Origin: Microvirga flocculans ATCC BAA-817
Lineage (GTDB): Bacteria > Pseudomonadota > Alphaproteobacteria > Rhizobiales > Beijerinckiaceae
NCBI RefSeq assembly: GCF_000518665.1
Contig: NZ_JAEA01000011.1
Location: 124,001 to 188,000, forward strand
Reading direction: 5' to 3'
DNA length: 64,000 nt
In this document: in pieces, positions 55,337 through 64,000 of the stretch
Numbering within the stretch: the stretch's first letter is position 1
Layout: each line of letters begins with the position of its first letter
Notes under the pieces: generated by a model
Told to the model about the DNA's origin: nothing
The model's input: the letters and a program-made list of their open reading frames with translations, nothing else
Databases searched by the model: none
Translations under genes and position numbers: made by a program

Positions 55337-56650
55337 TCAAGCGCGCGCCTTCAGCCACCCCTCGACGGTGCCAACCAGCGCCTCGCGGACGGCTTCGTTC
55401 TCCACGAACTCCAGAGCCTCGCCCAGGAAGGCCTGGACCAGAAGGCTTTCGGCCTCCTTCTTCGGCAGGCCGCGGGCCATGAGGTAGAAGAGCAGGTCCT
55501 CGTCGAGCTGGCCGCAGGTCGCGCCATGGGCGCATTGCACGTCATCGGCGAAGATCTCGAGCTCGGGCTTGTTGTTCATCGCACAGCCCTCCTCCAGGAG
55601 GAGAGCCGCCGACATCATGCGCCCGTCGGTCTTTTGGGCATGGTGCGGAACGATGATCTTGCCCTGGAAAACGCCGGTCGCTTCGCCGTCGACGACCGTC
55701 TTGAAGAGTTCGCGGCTCTCGCAATGGGGAGCGCCGTGCTCCACCACCAGGGTCGAGTCGCCGTGCTGCGTGCCCTTGAGCATCGTCGCGCCGTTGACGC
55801 GCAGATTCGTGTTCTCGCCCGTGAGCAGGGCAAAGACCTGATGCCGCGAGGTCGCCGCACCCGCCACCACGTTGATGCTGTTGAACACGGCCTCGCCGCC
55901 GACCTTGGCCGCGAGCGTGGAAAGCGCCAGCGCCTTGTCGCCCTCCGCATTGACGCGCACATGCTGCACGTTGGTGCGGTCGCCCGCGATCAGCTCGACC
56001 ACATCGTTCGGCTGATGGTTGGCGCCATCGGTGCTCTCATGCGTTTCGAGCAGGGTCACGGACGCGCCCTCCTCCACCACGACGAGAATGCGGGTCGCCG
56101 TGGCGACCGCCGAGGCGGCGGCGGTGACGAAGCGAAGGTGAACGGGCGCCGCGACAGGCCCAGCCACCCGGATCATGACGCCATCGGCCATGAACGAGGT
56201 GTTGAGCTGGTAGACCGGGTTCTCGCTCGCCCACGGGATCGGGCTCAGATGGGCCAGCCAGTCATGGCCGTTCGCCAGGGCCTCGCGCAGGGGAACGATT
56301 TCGATGTTCTCCGGCAGATTGTGAAAGTCCACAGCCTCGCGGACGAAGTGGCCGTTCACGAACGGCACCTGCAGCGCCGCGACGCCGGAAAGCGCTTTCG
56401 CGCCGGCGAGAGCGGCCTTCGCCTCGTCCGCCGAAGGAATGCCCGCGAAAGGCGCCACCTCGCGGAAGGCAGCGCGCAGATCGGTGTACTTGAACTCCTC
56501 GACCCGGCGATGCGGGAGGCCCCGCTCGGCGAATTTCTCGAAGGCCTGGGCGCGCGACTCCGCCTGCCCCGGAAGGGCCGTCCTCGCGCTCTCGAAAGCC
56601 TGCACCAGCGCGGTTTCCGCCGGCGTCTTCATGAGGGTGACGTCAGCCAT
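55337..56650 (-). CDS. sufD: SufD, subunit of the SufBCD cluster scaffold
   Basis: The 437-residue protein is a beta-helix subunit that pairs with SufB on the scaffold. It has GLPHRRVEEFKYTDLRAAF near the N-terminus, and late GRMMSAALLLEEG, NNKPELEIFADDVQCAHGAT and the C-terminal histidine-containing CAHGATCGQLDED region. The ATG at 56650 is one base past the sufC stop codon, so translation is coupled. Confidence 0.95.
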   Translation of the reverse strand: MADVTLMKTPAETALVQAFESARTALPGQAESRAQAFEKFAERGLPHRRVEEFKYTDLRAAFREVAPFAGIPSADEAKAALAGAKALSGVAALQVPFVNGHFVREAVDFHNLPENIEIVPLREALANGHDWLAHLSPIPWASENPVYQLNTSFMADGVMIRVAGPVAAPVHLRFVTAAASAVATATRILVVVEEGASVTLLETHESTDGANHQPNDVVELIAGDRTNVQHVRVNAEGDKALALSTLAAKVGGEAVFNSINVVAGAATSRHQVFALLTGENTNLRVNGATMLKGTQHGDSTLVVEHGAPHCESRELFKTVVDGEATGVFQGKIIVPHHAQKTDGRMMSAALLLEEGCAMNNKPELEIFADDVQCAHGATCGQLDEDLLFYLMARGLPKKEAESLLVQAFLGEALEFVENEAVREALVGTVEGWLKARA

Positions 56651-56651
56651 C

Positions 56652-57404
56652 TTAAGCGGCCTCGCTTTCCCGGTAATCGGCATAGCCGTTGGCCTCGAGT
56701 TCGAGGGCCAGTTCCTTGCCGCCCGTCTTCACGATGCGGCCCGCATGCATCACGTGCACGGTGTCGGGCACGATATGGTTCAGCAGGCGCTGGTAGTGCG
56801 TGATGACCAGGAAGGAGCGGTCTGGCGAGCGCAGGGCGTTCACGCCCTCGGACACGATGCGCAGGGCGTCGATGTCGAGGCCGGAATCTGTCTCGTCCAG
56901 GATGCAGAAGGACGGCTGGAGCAGCGCCATCTGCAGGATCTCCATGCGCTTCTTCTCACCGCCGGAGAAGCCGACATTGAGGGCGCGCTTGAGCATGTCC
57001 TTGTTTATCTCGAGCTGGGCGGCGGCGGCGTTCACACGCTTGATGAAGTCGGGCGTGGTCAGCTCGTCTTCGCCGCGCGCCTTGCGCTGCGCGTTCATGG
57101 CAGCCTTCAGGAAGGTCATGGACGCGACGCCGGGGATCTCCAGCGGATACTGGAAGGCCAGGAACACGCCCGCGGCCGCGCGCTGGTCCGGCTCCATCTC
57201 CAGAAGGTTCTGACCGTCGAGCAGGATCTCACCGTCGAGGACCTCGTAGTCCTCCTTGCCGGCGATCACGTAGGAGAGCGTCGACTTGCCGGAGCCGTTC
57301 GGGCCCATGATGGCGGCGACCTCGCCCTTGTTCACGGTGAGGTTGAGGCCGTTGAGAATGCGCTTGTCCTCGATCTGGACAACAAGGTTCTTGATTTCGA
57401 GCAT
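56652..57404 (-). CDS. sufC: SufC, ATPase of the SufBCD scaffold
   Basis: The 250-residue ABC-type ATPase drives shape change of SufBD. Walker A is GPNGSGKST, the signature is [17 protein letters not shown] and Walker B is [16 protein letters not shown], with the aspartate in place of proline typical of SufC. It lies between sufB and sufD. Confidence 0.98.
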   Translation of the reverse strand: MLEIKNLVVQIEDKRILNGLNLTVNKGEVAAIMGPNGSGKSTLSYVIAGKEDYEVLDGEILLDGQNLLEMEPDQRAAAGVFLAFQYPLEIPGVASMTFLKAAMNAQRKARGEDELTTPDFIKRVNAAAAQLEINKDMLKRALNVGFSGGEKKRMEILQMALLQPSFCILDETDSGLDIDALRIVSEGVNALRSPDRSFLVITHYQRLLNHIVPDTVHVMHAGRIVKTGGKELALELEANGYADYRESEAA

Positions 57405-57420
57405 CGTGATTTTCCTAAAA

Positions 57421-57527
57421 CCCTCATCCTGAGGAGCGCGCTCCCAGTGCGCGTCTCGAAGGATGACTTCAGCGAGACGCCCCTCGTCCTTCGAGATGCC
57501 GCCCTTGGCGGCTTCTCAGGATGAGGG
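57421..57527. repeat. Inverted-repeat element between sufB and sufC
   Basis: CCCTCATCCTGAG (57421-57433) and CTCAGGATGAGGG (57515-57527) are 13-base terminal inverted repeats of a 107-base element. Inside, TCTCGAAGGATGA faces TCGTCCTTCGAGA as a second hairpin. It is non-coding and looks like a small palindromic element known as frequent in Hyphomicrobiales genomes. No other copy was seen in this window. Confidence 0.8.
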
Positions 57528-57539
57528 GCTGTGTTGCGA

Positions 57540-59012
57540 TTAACCGACCGAGCCTTCGAGCGAGATCGAGATGAGCTTCTGCGCTTCCACCGCGAACTCC
57601 ATGGGCAGCTGCTGCAGAACGTCCTTCACGAAGCCGTTCACGATGAGCGCCGTCGCTTCCTCTTCCGAGAGGCCGCGCTGCTGGCAGTAGAACATCTGAT
57701 CCTCGGAAATCTTCGATGTCGTGGCCTCGTGCTCGAACACGGCGGTCGCGTTCTTCGACTCGATGTAAGGCACCGTGTGCGCGCCGCACTGGTTGCCGAT
57801 GAGGAGCGAGTCGCAGTTCGTGAAGTTGCGCGCGCCGGTCGCCTTGCGGTGGGCCGAAACCAGACCGCGATAGGTGTTCTCCGACTTGCCCGCCGCGATG
57901 CCCTTGGAGATGATCCGGCTCGTGGTGTTCTTGCCCAGATGGATCATCTTGGTGCCGGAATCGACCTGCTGCATGCCGTTCGACACGGCGATGGAGTAGA
58001 ACTCGCCGCGCGAGTTGTCGCCGCGCAGGATACAGGACGGGTACTTCCACGTGATGGCGGAGCCGGTCTCGACCTGGGTCCAGGTGATGACCGAGTTGCG
58101 CCCGCGGCAATCGCCGCGCTTCGTCACGAAGTTGTAGATGCCGCCCCGGCCTTCGGCGTCGCCCGGATACCAGTTCTGGACCGTCGAGTACTTGATCTCC
58201 GCGTCGTCGAGGGCGATCAGCTCGACCACCGCCGCGTGAAGCTGGTTCTCGTCGCGCTTCGGGGCCGTGCAGCCTTCGAGATACGAAACGTAGGAACCCT
58301 TGTCGGCGATGATGAGGGTGCGCTCGAACTGGCCGGTGTTCTTCTCGTTGATGCGGAAGTAGGTGGACAGCTCCATCGGGCAGCGCACGCCCGGCGGGAT
58401 GTACACGAACGAGCCGTCGGTGAAGACAGCTGAGTTCAATGTGGCGAAGAAATTGTCCGTCACCGGAACGACCGAGCCGAGATACTGCTTCACGAGGTCC
58501 GGATATTCGCGGATGGCTTCCGAGATCGGCATGAAGATCACGCCGGCCTTCGCCAGTTCTTCCTTGAAGGTCGTGGCGACCGACACGCTATCGAACACCG
58601 CATCCACGGCCACCCGGCGCTCCGGCTCGATACCGGCCAGGATCTCCTGCTCGCGGAGCGGAATGCCGAGCTTCTCGTAGGTCTTGAGAATCTCGGGGTC
58701 CACTTCGTCGAGGGACTTCGGCGCCGGGTTCTTCTTCGGCGCGGCGTAGTAATAGATGTCGTTGTAGTCGATCTTGTCGTAGGACACCCGCGCCCAGCTC
58801 GGCTCCTTCATAGTGAGCCAGCGCTTGTAGGCGTCGAGGCGCCACTGGAGCATCCACTCGGGCTCGCCCTTCTTGGCCGAGATGAAGCGGATCACATCCT
58901 CGGAGAGGCCTTTCGGCGCCTTCTCCATTTCGACTTCGGTCTCGAAGCCGTACTTGTATTGGTCAACATCGATCGACCGGACCTGGTCGATCGTTTCCTG
59001 CACTGCAGGCAT
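57540..59012 (-). CDS. sufB: SufB, cluster-assembly scaffold subunit
   Basis: SufB is the core scaffold on which the cluster forms. The 490-residue protein has [19 protein letters not shown] near the N-terminus, [40 protein letters not shown] and [19 protein letters not shown] with the conserved cysteine near 400. It is second in the operon after the NifS-type desulfurase. Confidence 0.98.
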   Translation of the reverse strand: MPAVQETIDQVRSIDVDQYKYGFETEVEMEKAPKGLSEDVIRFISAKKGEPEWMLQWRLDAYKRWLTMKEPSWARVSYDKIDYNDIYYYAAPKKNPAPKSLDEVDPEILKTYEKLGIPLREQEILAGIEPERRVAVDAVFDSVSVATTFKEELAKAGVIFMPISEAIREYPDLVKQYLGSVVPVTDNFFATLNSAVFTDGSFVYIPPGVRCPMELSTYFRINEKNTGQFERTLIIADKGSYVSYLEGCTAPKRDENQLHAAVVELIALDDAEIKYSTVQNWYPGDAEGRGGIYNFVTKRGDCRGRNSVITWTQVETGSAITWKYPSCILRGDNSRGEFYSIAVSNGMQQVDSGTKMIHLGKNTTSRIISKGIAAGKSENTYRGLVSAHRKATGARNFTNCDSLLIGNQCGAHTVPYIESKNATAVFEHEATTSKISEDQMFYCQQRGLSEEEATALIVNGFVKDVLQQLPMEFAVEAQKLISISLEGSVG

Positions 59013-59080
59013 CTGTCTCTCCCACCGCTCACGGCTTCAAGGACCGCGGGTTGATGACATGGAATGCGAGAGGACCCGAT

Positions 59081-60253
59081 CTAGGCCGCGCTCGCCCTCC
59101 GCTTATATAAGGTGCCGACCACCTTTTCGCACGCCTCCGCAAAGCGGATCACGTCCTCCTCCGTGGTCGTCCACCCCAAACTCACACGCAAAACACCCTC
59201 GGCGAGGGTCGGCTCCACGCCCATGGCGTCGAGCACATGCGACCGCTTGACCTTTCCGGACGAACAGGCCGAACCGGAGGACAGGGCCACCCCTGCCAGA
59301 TCGAAGGCGATCAATGCCGTTTCGGCCTTGAGGCCGGGTATGGCAAAGGCGAAGGTATTAGGCAACCGCTCAGCATCGGAAGCCACAACAAGAACGTCGG
59401 GCGCGATCCGGCGGATAGCCGCCTCGGCCTCGTCGCGCAGGGCGCGAAGGCGCACGGCTTCCTGCTCCAGGCCCGCCAGGGCGCTCTCGGCCGCTGCCCC
59501 GAAGCCCGCGATGGCCGCCACGTTCTCAGTGCCGGCCCGGTACCCCTTCTCCTGCCCCCCGCCCCGGATCAGCCGGTCCGCGATCTCGAACTGGTCGGAA
59601 GCGAGGACGACGGCGCCGCTCCCCTTCGGGCCGCCGAACTTGTGGCCCGAGATCGTGAGCGCATCGACACCGAGCGCGGCGATGTCCACCGGGATCCTGC
59701 CCGCCGCCTGCACGGCGTCCGTATGGATCAGCCCGCCCTTCTCATGAACGAGCCGGGCCGCCTCGGCCACGGGCTGCCGCACGCCGGTCTCGTTGTTGGC
59801 GAGCTGGACGGAAACGAGAACCCTGGCCTCGCCAGCCTCCTTCAGGTGGGCTTCGAGCCAGGCCAGATCAAGAATCCCCCGGGAATCCACGGGAATGATC
59901 TCGACCGCGCCCTCGGGGAACCGGTGTCCGTTGAGCACGCAAGGGTGCTCGGCCGCTCCCACGAAGAGCCTGGCCGCCCCCGCCTGCCCCAGGCGGCGAA
60001 AACCCGGCGTCAGAACCAGATTGGCCGCCTCGGTGCCACCGCTCGTGAAGACGACGTTCTTGGTTCGGGCGCCGACGAGGCGGGCCACCTTCTCGCGGGC
60101 GCCTTCGATCTCGGCCCGCGCCAAACGGCCCTCCGCATGCACGGACGAGGCATTGCCGGGAAGCTGAAGCGCGCGCAGCACGGCCTCGCTCACCTCGGGC
60201 CGCACGGGCGAGGTGGCGTTATGGTCGAGATATATGCGCTGGCTCGTCGCCAT
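59081..60253 (-). CDS. Cysteine desulfurase, NifS/IscS type (group I)
   Basis: The 390-residue PLP enzyme opens MATSQRIYLDHNATSPVRPE and has FTSGGTEAANL, the Schiff-base lysine in ISGHKFGGPKGSGAVV and the catalytic cysteine in SSGSACSSGKVKRSHVL, the mobile-loop form of group I. It is the first gene of the suf operon (named sufS2 or iscS in related species). I used the ATG at 60253; a GTG four codons earlier is possible. The Irr-type dyad at 60380-60396 lies upstream. Confidence 0.93.
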   Translation of the reverse strand: MATSQRIYLDHNATSPVRPEVSEAVLRALQLPGNASSVHAEGRLARAEIEGAREKVARLVGARTKNVVFTSGGTEAANLVLTPGFRRLGQAGAARLFVGAAEHPCVLNGHRFPEGAVEIIPVDSRGILDLAWLEAHLKEAGEARVLVSVQLANNETGVRQPVAEAARLVHEKGGLIHTDAVQAAGRIPVDIAALGVDALTISGHKFGGPKGSGAVVLASDQFEIADRLIRGGGQEKGYRAGTENVAAIAGFGAAAESALAGLEQEAVRLRALRDEAEAAIRRIAPDVLVVASDAERLPNTFAFAIPGLKAETALIAFDLAGVALSSGSACSSGKVKRSHVLDAMGVEPTLAEGVLRVSLGWTTTEEDVIRFAEACEKVVGTLYKRRASAA

Positions 60254-60301
60254 AGCCGCCGTCACGCCTCACGAAATCCTTGCAATCGACCCTGGTTGCC
60301 G

Positions 60302-60333
60302 TGCTAAAGCACCGCGACCACATCTGTCCGATG
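60302..60333. repeat. Decayed copy of the dispersed palindromic repeat (copy D)
   Basis: GCTAAAGCACCG and a later TCCGATG match the two ends of the left module of copies A and C. The inner arms are lost. It lies between the Irr-type site and the desulfurase gene. Confidence 0.4.
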
Positions 60334-60379
60334 TTTCCGCCGGTGGCAAAGCCATCAGGCTGATGAAACAAAAGAACAT

Positions 60380-60396
60380 TTTAGAACAGTTCTAAG
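60380..60396. promoter_or_regulatory. Irr-box (ICE)-like operator before the suf operon
   Basis: TTTAGAACAGTTCTAAG contains the perfect dyad TTAGAAC-A-GTTCTAA (60381-60395). It matches the iron-control element recognised by Irr in Hyphomicrobiales (TTTAGAA...TTCTAAA form). It lies 127 bases before the desulfurase start and 89 bases before the divergent hydrolase. The known link of Irr to suf operons in this order supports the call. Confidence 0.7.
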
Positions 60397-60484
60397 GGTT
60401 CTTTTATGAGAATCCGCGACCTGGAGTCAAGGTCGCCAGGGCTTTTCCCCTCCTTATGGAGGGGCGATCAAGAGGTTCGCGTAT

Positions 60485-61141
60485 ATGCCTGAAGTCATCT
60501 TCACGGGTCCTGCCGGTCGCATCGAGGGACGCTACCAGCCTGCCAAGGAAAAGGGCGCTCCGATTGCCATCATCCTGCACCCGCACCCGCAGTTCGGCGG
60601 GACGATGAACAACCAGATCGTCTACAACCTGTACTATGACTTCGCGAAGCGCGGATTCTCGGTCCTGCGTTTCAACTTCCGCGGCGTCGGCCGCAGCCAG
60701 GGTGCGTTCGACCATGGCCAGGGCGAGCTGTCGGACGCGGCCGCGGCTCTCGACTGGGCCCAGGCCATGAACCCGGACGCCCGCGCCTGCTGGATCGCCG
60801 GCGTCTCCTTCGGCGCCTGGATCGGCATGCAGCTCCTCATGCGCCGCCCGGAGATCGAGGGCTTCATCTCGATCGCCGCCATGGCGAACCGCTACGATTT
60901 CTCGTTCCTTGCCCCCTGCCCGTCCTCGGGCCTGTTCGTACACGGCTCGGAAGACCGCGTGGCCCCGGTCAAGGACGTGGTCAGCGTGATCGAGAAGGTG
61001 AAGACCCAGAAGGGGGTGAAGCTCGAACATGCCGTTATCGAGGGCGCCAACCACTTCTTCGACGGCAAGGTCGACGAGCTGATGGTGGCCGTCGACGAAT
61101 ACCTCGACAAGCGCCTCGGCGCGACCGAAGACGTGACCTGA
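60485..61141 (+). CDS. Alpha/beta hydrolase, divergent from the suf operon
   Basis: The 218-residue cytosolic hydrolase has AIILHPHPQFGGTMNNQIV, FNFRGVGRSQGAFD, nucleophile elbow AGVSFGAWIG with the serine near 108, the acid in HGSEDRVAPV and histidine in EGANHFFDG. It belongs to the group often found beside suf genes in Hyphomicrobiales, with no assigned substrate. It shares its promoter region with the suf operon. Confidence 0.9.
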   Translation: MPEVIFTGPAGRIEGRYQPAKEKGAPIAIILHPHPQFGGTMNNQIVYNLYYDFAKRGFSVLRFNFRGVGRSQGAFDHGQGELSDAAAALDWAQAMNPDARACWIAGVSFGAWIGMQLLMRRPEIEGFISIAAMANRYDFSFLAPCPSSGLFVHGSEDRVAPVKDVVSVIEKVKTQKGVKLEHAVIEGANHFFDGKVDELMVAVDEYLDKRLGATEDVT

Positions 61142-61177
61142 CAAAGACGAGACCAAAGCTTCCGTCACAGGCCTTCG

Positions 61178-61214
61178 AGCCGGTTCCAAAGGTATGGAAC
61201 CGGCTCTTTCCTTT
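61178..61214 (+). terminator. Terminator after the hydrolase gene
   Basis: AGCCGGTTCC (61178-61187) pairs with GGAACCGGCT (61196-61205), followed by CTTTCCTTT. Confidence 0.88.
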
Positions 61215-61290
61215 ACATCCCGCATCTTCTGAGGATGAAGCGGCCATTTCGAAAAGGCTGCGGCTGTCTTTCTCTCCCGCCTCGCCACGC

Positions 61291-61322
61291 AAGAAAGCCG
61301 GCCCTTGTGGGCCGGCTCTTCT
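61291..61322 (-). terminator. Terminator after the RTX gene
   Basis: AGCCGGCCC (61296-61304) pairs with GGGCCGGCT (61309-61317). On the minus strand TTCTTG follows, and on the plus strand CTTCTCT. It lies about 105 bases past the RTX stop codon. Confidence 0.7.
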
Positions 61323-61424
61323 CTGTGTCCCGTAGTGCTGGCTTCAGGTTAAGAGCCCGAAATTCGCCTCAGGGTGTTAGGTGTTGCTCTAAGCTGCACG
61401 ATCTGCAACTGAGAGACACCATAT

Positions 61425-63647
61425 CTAAGCGAGCACGAAATTATAGCATGTCAAATCAAGACCTTTGGACAGCTCAGCAAACTTAATTTGAGCTATAGCT
61501 CCCGTGCCGTCCGCATCGTAGAACAACTCGCCTGTGTTTTTATTATAGATGATCCGATTATACTGTGTCGAAGCTGAAGCGCCGACAGTGAAGTTCCAAT
61601 CCGCAAGGAAGCCCCAATAAGAGTAGATGCCCGAGAAGACATAGCCACTCAGCTCAATTCTATCGTCTACAACATTGAAATCCGAAATCCGATCGACGTT
61701 TGACACTGGATTCAACGATGTGTTGAAGACGAAAGTATCAAGACCCTGCCCTCCCTCCAAGGCGTCGCTGCCGCGCCCGCCGACCAGGGTGTCGTTGCCG
61801 CCCAGGCCCGACAGCGCGTTGCCGTTGGCGGTGGCGTCGGCCACCAGCACGTCGCCATAGTTGGACCCCTGCAGCCCGCGGATGTCGATGTACACGTCGC
61901 CCGAAGCCTCGCCGGTATTGGCGAAGCGGTTGGCCAGGCTCGCGGTCACCCCGGCCGTGGCATTAGCATAGGAGGCCCAGTTGAAGCCCGCCCCGCCCTC
62001 GAGCGTGTCACCGCCGGCCCCGCCCTGCAGGATGTCGTCGGCGCCGAGGCCCTTGAGCCAGTTGGCGCCCGCATTGCTGGCGAGCACGTCGGAGCCGTTC
62101 GAGCCCTCGACATTCTCGATGCTGTCGTAGACATCGCCCGCCGCCTCGGTGCCGCCGCCCGACAGGCTGCCGGCAGAGCCGCGCCCGTCCGAAAGGTTCA
62201 CATTCACCCCGCCAACCGCCGCAGCATACGACACCCAGTCAACCCCGTCGCCGCCCCGCAGCACGTCATCGCCCGCACCGCCAACCAGCGTGTCAGAGCC
62301 GTCGCCACCGTCGAGATGGTCCGCACCGTCGCCGCCCTGCAGCAGATCCTGGCCGGCTCCGCCAACAAGCGTATCGCTGCCGTCCAGGCCCGCCAGGGTG
62401 TCGTTGCCGGCATTGCCCAAAAGCTCGTTGTGGGCCTCGTTGCCGGTGAGCGTGTCGGCATAGGCCGAACCGATCAGACCCTCGATGCCGTCATAGACAT
62501 CGCCTGCCGCCTCGCCCGTGTTCTGCGAGGCATCCGTGAGGTTCGCCACCACACCGGCAGCCGCTAAGGCATAGCTTGCCCTGTCGAACCCGAGACCGCC
62601 ATTGAGCTGGTCGCCGCCAAGGCCGCCGGAGAGAAGGTCGGAGCCCACACCACCGTCGAGAATGTCGATCTGGCTGCCTCCGACCAGATAATCGTCTCCG
62701 GCCTGGCCGGAGAGCAGGCCGCTGCCGGAGATCTGATCCGCTCCATCAGTGCCGATATAAGCCTGGACGGAATAGGACTTGGTGCCGGAGTGCACTTCCA
62801 TGACGCCGTGCTTCTGCGTCGAGTCCCCGCCCGCCTCGGGTCCCGAGATCTCGTCGACCATGTCGCGCAGAAGCTCAATCCCCTCGAGCATCAGGTCGAC
62901 CGGGGTGGGAATCGGGTTCGTCGCACCCTCGTGGAAGATAATGGTCTCTTCCTTATTCTCGACATCAGTGGTGCCGTCGACGTTTTCACGCGTAGTCGCA
63001 CTCACGATCCGCAATGCCGACTCGGAGTCAACCATCTCACGGTAAGAAGCCCTCTCAATCCTTATAAAGGTCCCCGACGGGAATTGTGCAGTTCGGTAAC
63101 TATAGTTCGCCCACTCACCAATCTCCGCATCAGGGTTTTTACCCTCGTACTCGTAGAATGTGATGCGGTCTGTACCATAGGAGCCACTTTCAACGGTGCC
63201 GTTCTCCAACGTACGCATCCAGTTCGTGTAGACACCGTTCGAAAAGTCAGTATGTTCATAAAAACTTACTTGCCCGGCCGCATTATAAACAATTCTCCAT
63301 AGAGCGTCGCCGATCATAGTATTCTCATGTACAGTTCCATCAGGATCTCTCCTGAATTCAGTACTCCAGCCGTTAAAATATATCCCCTCACGATACGCCC
63401 CATCAGCACCGTAGCTGACTATCTGATAGTATTCGGCCGTCGAAACAAATATATCTTTACTCCCGTCACGATTCTCGTGAACTGATATTATTTTCCCATC
63501 GGTTGTAGTCGTCGTAATCCTTATCCCATCAGGCTCAACAGTGGTTGTTGTCGTGCCATTGCCGGATGCAACACCGCCAACGCCTGTGCCAGCCTGCGCG
63601 CCACCATAGCCAACGCTGCGCCCATAGGTGCTATAATAGCGGTCCAT
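61425..63647 (-). CDS. RTX-repeat calcium-binding protein, probably secreted by a type I system
   Basis: The 740-residue protein has no signal peptide. Residues about 1-270 are a Thr/Asn-rich, beta-like region with no family match. Residues about 290-680 hold RTX nonapeptide repeats (GGxGxDxLxG type, such as GNAGNDTLAGLDGSDTLVGG) that bind calcium outside the cell. Three longer modules with a SYA...GEA-GDVY motif are interleaved. The C-terminus ends in an aromatic-rich stretch, CYNFVLA, typical of type I secretion signals. Base composition is lower in GC at both ends than in the repeats. No transporter genes are in the window. Confidence 0.9.
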   Translation of the reverse strand: MDRYYSTYGRSVGYGGAQAGTGVGGVASGNGTTTTTVEPDGIRITTTTTDGKIISVHENRDGSKDIFVSTAEYYQIVSYGADGAYREGIYFNGWSTEFRRDPDGTVHENTMIGDALWRIVYNAAGQVSFYEHTDFSNGVYTNWMRTLENGTVESGSYGTDRITFYEYEGKNPDAEIGEWANYSYRTAQFPSGTFIRIERASYREMVDSESALRIVSATTRENVDGTTDVENKEETIIFHEGATNPIPTPVDLMLEGIELLRDMVDEISGPEAGGDSTQKHGVMEVHSGTKSYSVQAYIGTDGADQISGSGLLSGQAGDDYLVGGSQIDILDGGVGSDLLSGGLGGDQLNGGLGFDRASYALAAAGVVANLTDASQNTGEAAGDVYDGIEGLIGSAYADTLTGNEAHNELLGNAGNDTLAGLDGSDTLVGGAGQDLLQGGDGADHLDGGDGSDTLVGGAGDDVLRGGDGVDWVSYAAAVGGVNVNLSDGRGSAGSLSGGGTEAAGDVYDSIENVEGSNGSDVLASNAGANWLKGLGADDILQGGAGGDTLEGGAGFNWASYANATAGVTASLANRFANTGEASGDVYIDIRGLQGSNYGDVLVADATANGNALSGLGGNDTLVGGRGSDALEGGQGLDTFVFNTSLNPVSNVDRISDFNVVDDRIELSGYVFSGIYSYWGFLADWNFTVGASASTQYNRIIYNKNTGELFYDADGTGAIAQIKFAELSKGLDLTCYNFVLA

Positions 63648-63973
63648 CTCGGATTCGAGGGAAAAGATCTAAACTCTCCTCAACAGCCCAGTTCCAATGG
63701 GCCTATGGTTGTAGTGCGGCGGCCTTTCCGAACACGGGCAGCTCTTCACATCTGGCTCTTCAGCCACTCGCCCGCCCCTGCTGAACGGTAGGGCCGGGCG
63801 AGTGACCTCATTCCTATAACGGATATCAAATGTAATAACGCGTCAAATGACACATGGCGCACAACGATACGTGAGGCCAAGGCTTGTCCACAGACCCAGC
63901 TCCATAAGAAAAGCCGGCGATTTCTCGCCGGCTTTTCTGTTTGACTATTCTCCAACCAAGAAAGCGGGGAGTT
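63648..63973. other. Upstream region of the RTX gene
   Basis: These 326 bases are non-coding as far as I can see. They carry the expected promoter of the RTX gene and a strong hairpin at 63909-63940. No repeat copy was seen. Confidence 0.55.
63909..63940 (-). terminator. Terminator of a minus-strand gene that enters the window from the right
   Basis: AAAAGCCGGCGA (63909-63920) pairs with TCGCCGGCTTTT (63925-63936). On the minus strand it runs on into TCTTATGG. It lies 37 bases past the stop codon at 63974. Confidence 0.8.
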
Positions 63974-64000
63974 CTAGATCAGCGCGAAGGCCGCAGCCGT
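63974..64000 (-). CDS. Last codons of a gene cut by the window edge (tentative)
   Basis: A stop codon TAG at 63976-63974 is preceded by an open frame to the window edge that reads TAAAFALI. The strong terminator just downstream supports a real gene end on this strand. With eight codons visible no function can be given. Confidence 0.3.
   Translation of the reverse strand, partial: TAAAFALI

Noticed and set aside
57421-57527. Insertion sequence with terminal inverted repeats
   Set aside because: Only 107 bases, no coding capacity and no visible target duplication; a small palindromic repeat fits better than an IS.

Overview
The window is a chromosomal segment of a high-GC alphaproteobacterium of the order Hyphomicrobiales (Rhizobiales). 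The gene orders rplM-rpsI-argC, tig-clpP-clpX-lon-hup and cysteine desulfurase-sufBCDS-sufT, the secreted BA14K and DUF1236 families, an Irr-type dyad before the suf genes and a palindromic repeat family all fit a Methylobacteriaceae/Microvirga-like genome. The genus is inference. No rRNA genes, CRISPR arrays, prophage, transposase or integrase were seen. This looks like core chromosome with small accessory insertions.

Layout. 1-2,112: rplM-rpsI-argC on the minus strand (argC cut by the window edge). 2.3-9.2 kb: glutathione transferase, hotdog thioesterase, CoA-binding protein, O-acetylhomoserine sulfhydrylase, a ParA-like ATPase, a DUF1236 secreted protein, heme A synthase, DUF2842 and zinc-ribbon small proteins, and a glycine-zipper secreted protein. 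9.3-13.1 kb: a tight operon of a secreted sulfite-oxidase-fold protein, a sensor kinase and a LuxR-type response regulator. 13.4-19.8 kb: envelope proteins (BA14K, extensin-like, a duplicated secreted protein), a coiled-coil protein beside a CDC48/VAT-type AAA+ ATPase, and DUF1697. 20-23.4 kb: a hydrolase-TetR pair with tandem operators, and a MarR-GNAT regulator coupled to an EamA exporter behind a 33-bp palindrome. 23.5-31.9 kb: ArgE-like deacetylase plus a Dpp peptide ABC importer, then divergent RidA-dehydratase genes. 32-39.6 kb: tRNA-Pro, tRNA-Val, hup, lon, clpX, clpP, tig and tRNA-Leu. 39.8-45.9 kb: a multicopper-oxidase-fold protein without most copper ligands, nnr, glnB-glnA, a second DUF1236 protein and an outer-membrane barrel. 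46.2-53.5 kb: hydrolase, DEAD-box helicase, TfoX-like protein, SufA-type carrier, YbaL-type antiporter, FAD monooxygenase and SDR. 53.6-61.1 kb: the suf iron-sulfur cluster operon and a divergent hydrolase. 61.4-63.6 kb: a large RTX protein.

How the genes work together. The suf genes form one iron-sulfur assembly pathway: sulfur from two cysteine desulfurases, SufBCD scaffold, SufT and a displaced SufA carrier, probably under Irr. tig-clpP-clpX-lon-hup is the standard protein folding and degradation block. glnB-glnA handles ammonium assimilation and its sensing. ArgE plus Dpp suggests import and hydrolysis of peptides or N-acyl amino acids, and the adjacent dehydratase-RidA pair makes and then clears reactive enamines. 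The parts that look least described are the kinase operon with a cysteine-free molybdopterin-fold partner, the bacterial CDC48 with its coiled-coil neighbour, and the copper-site-degenerate oxidase.
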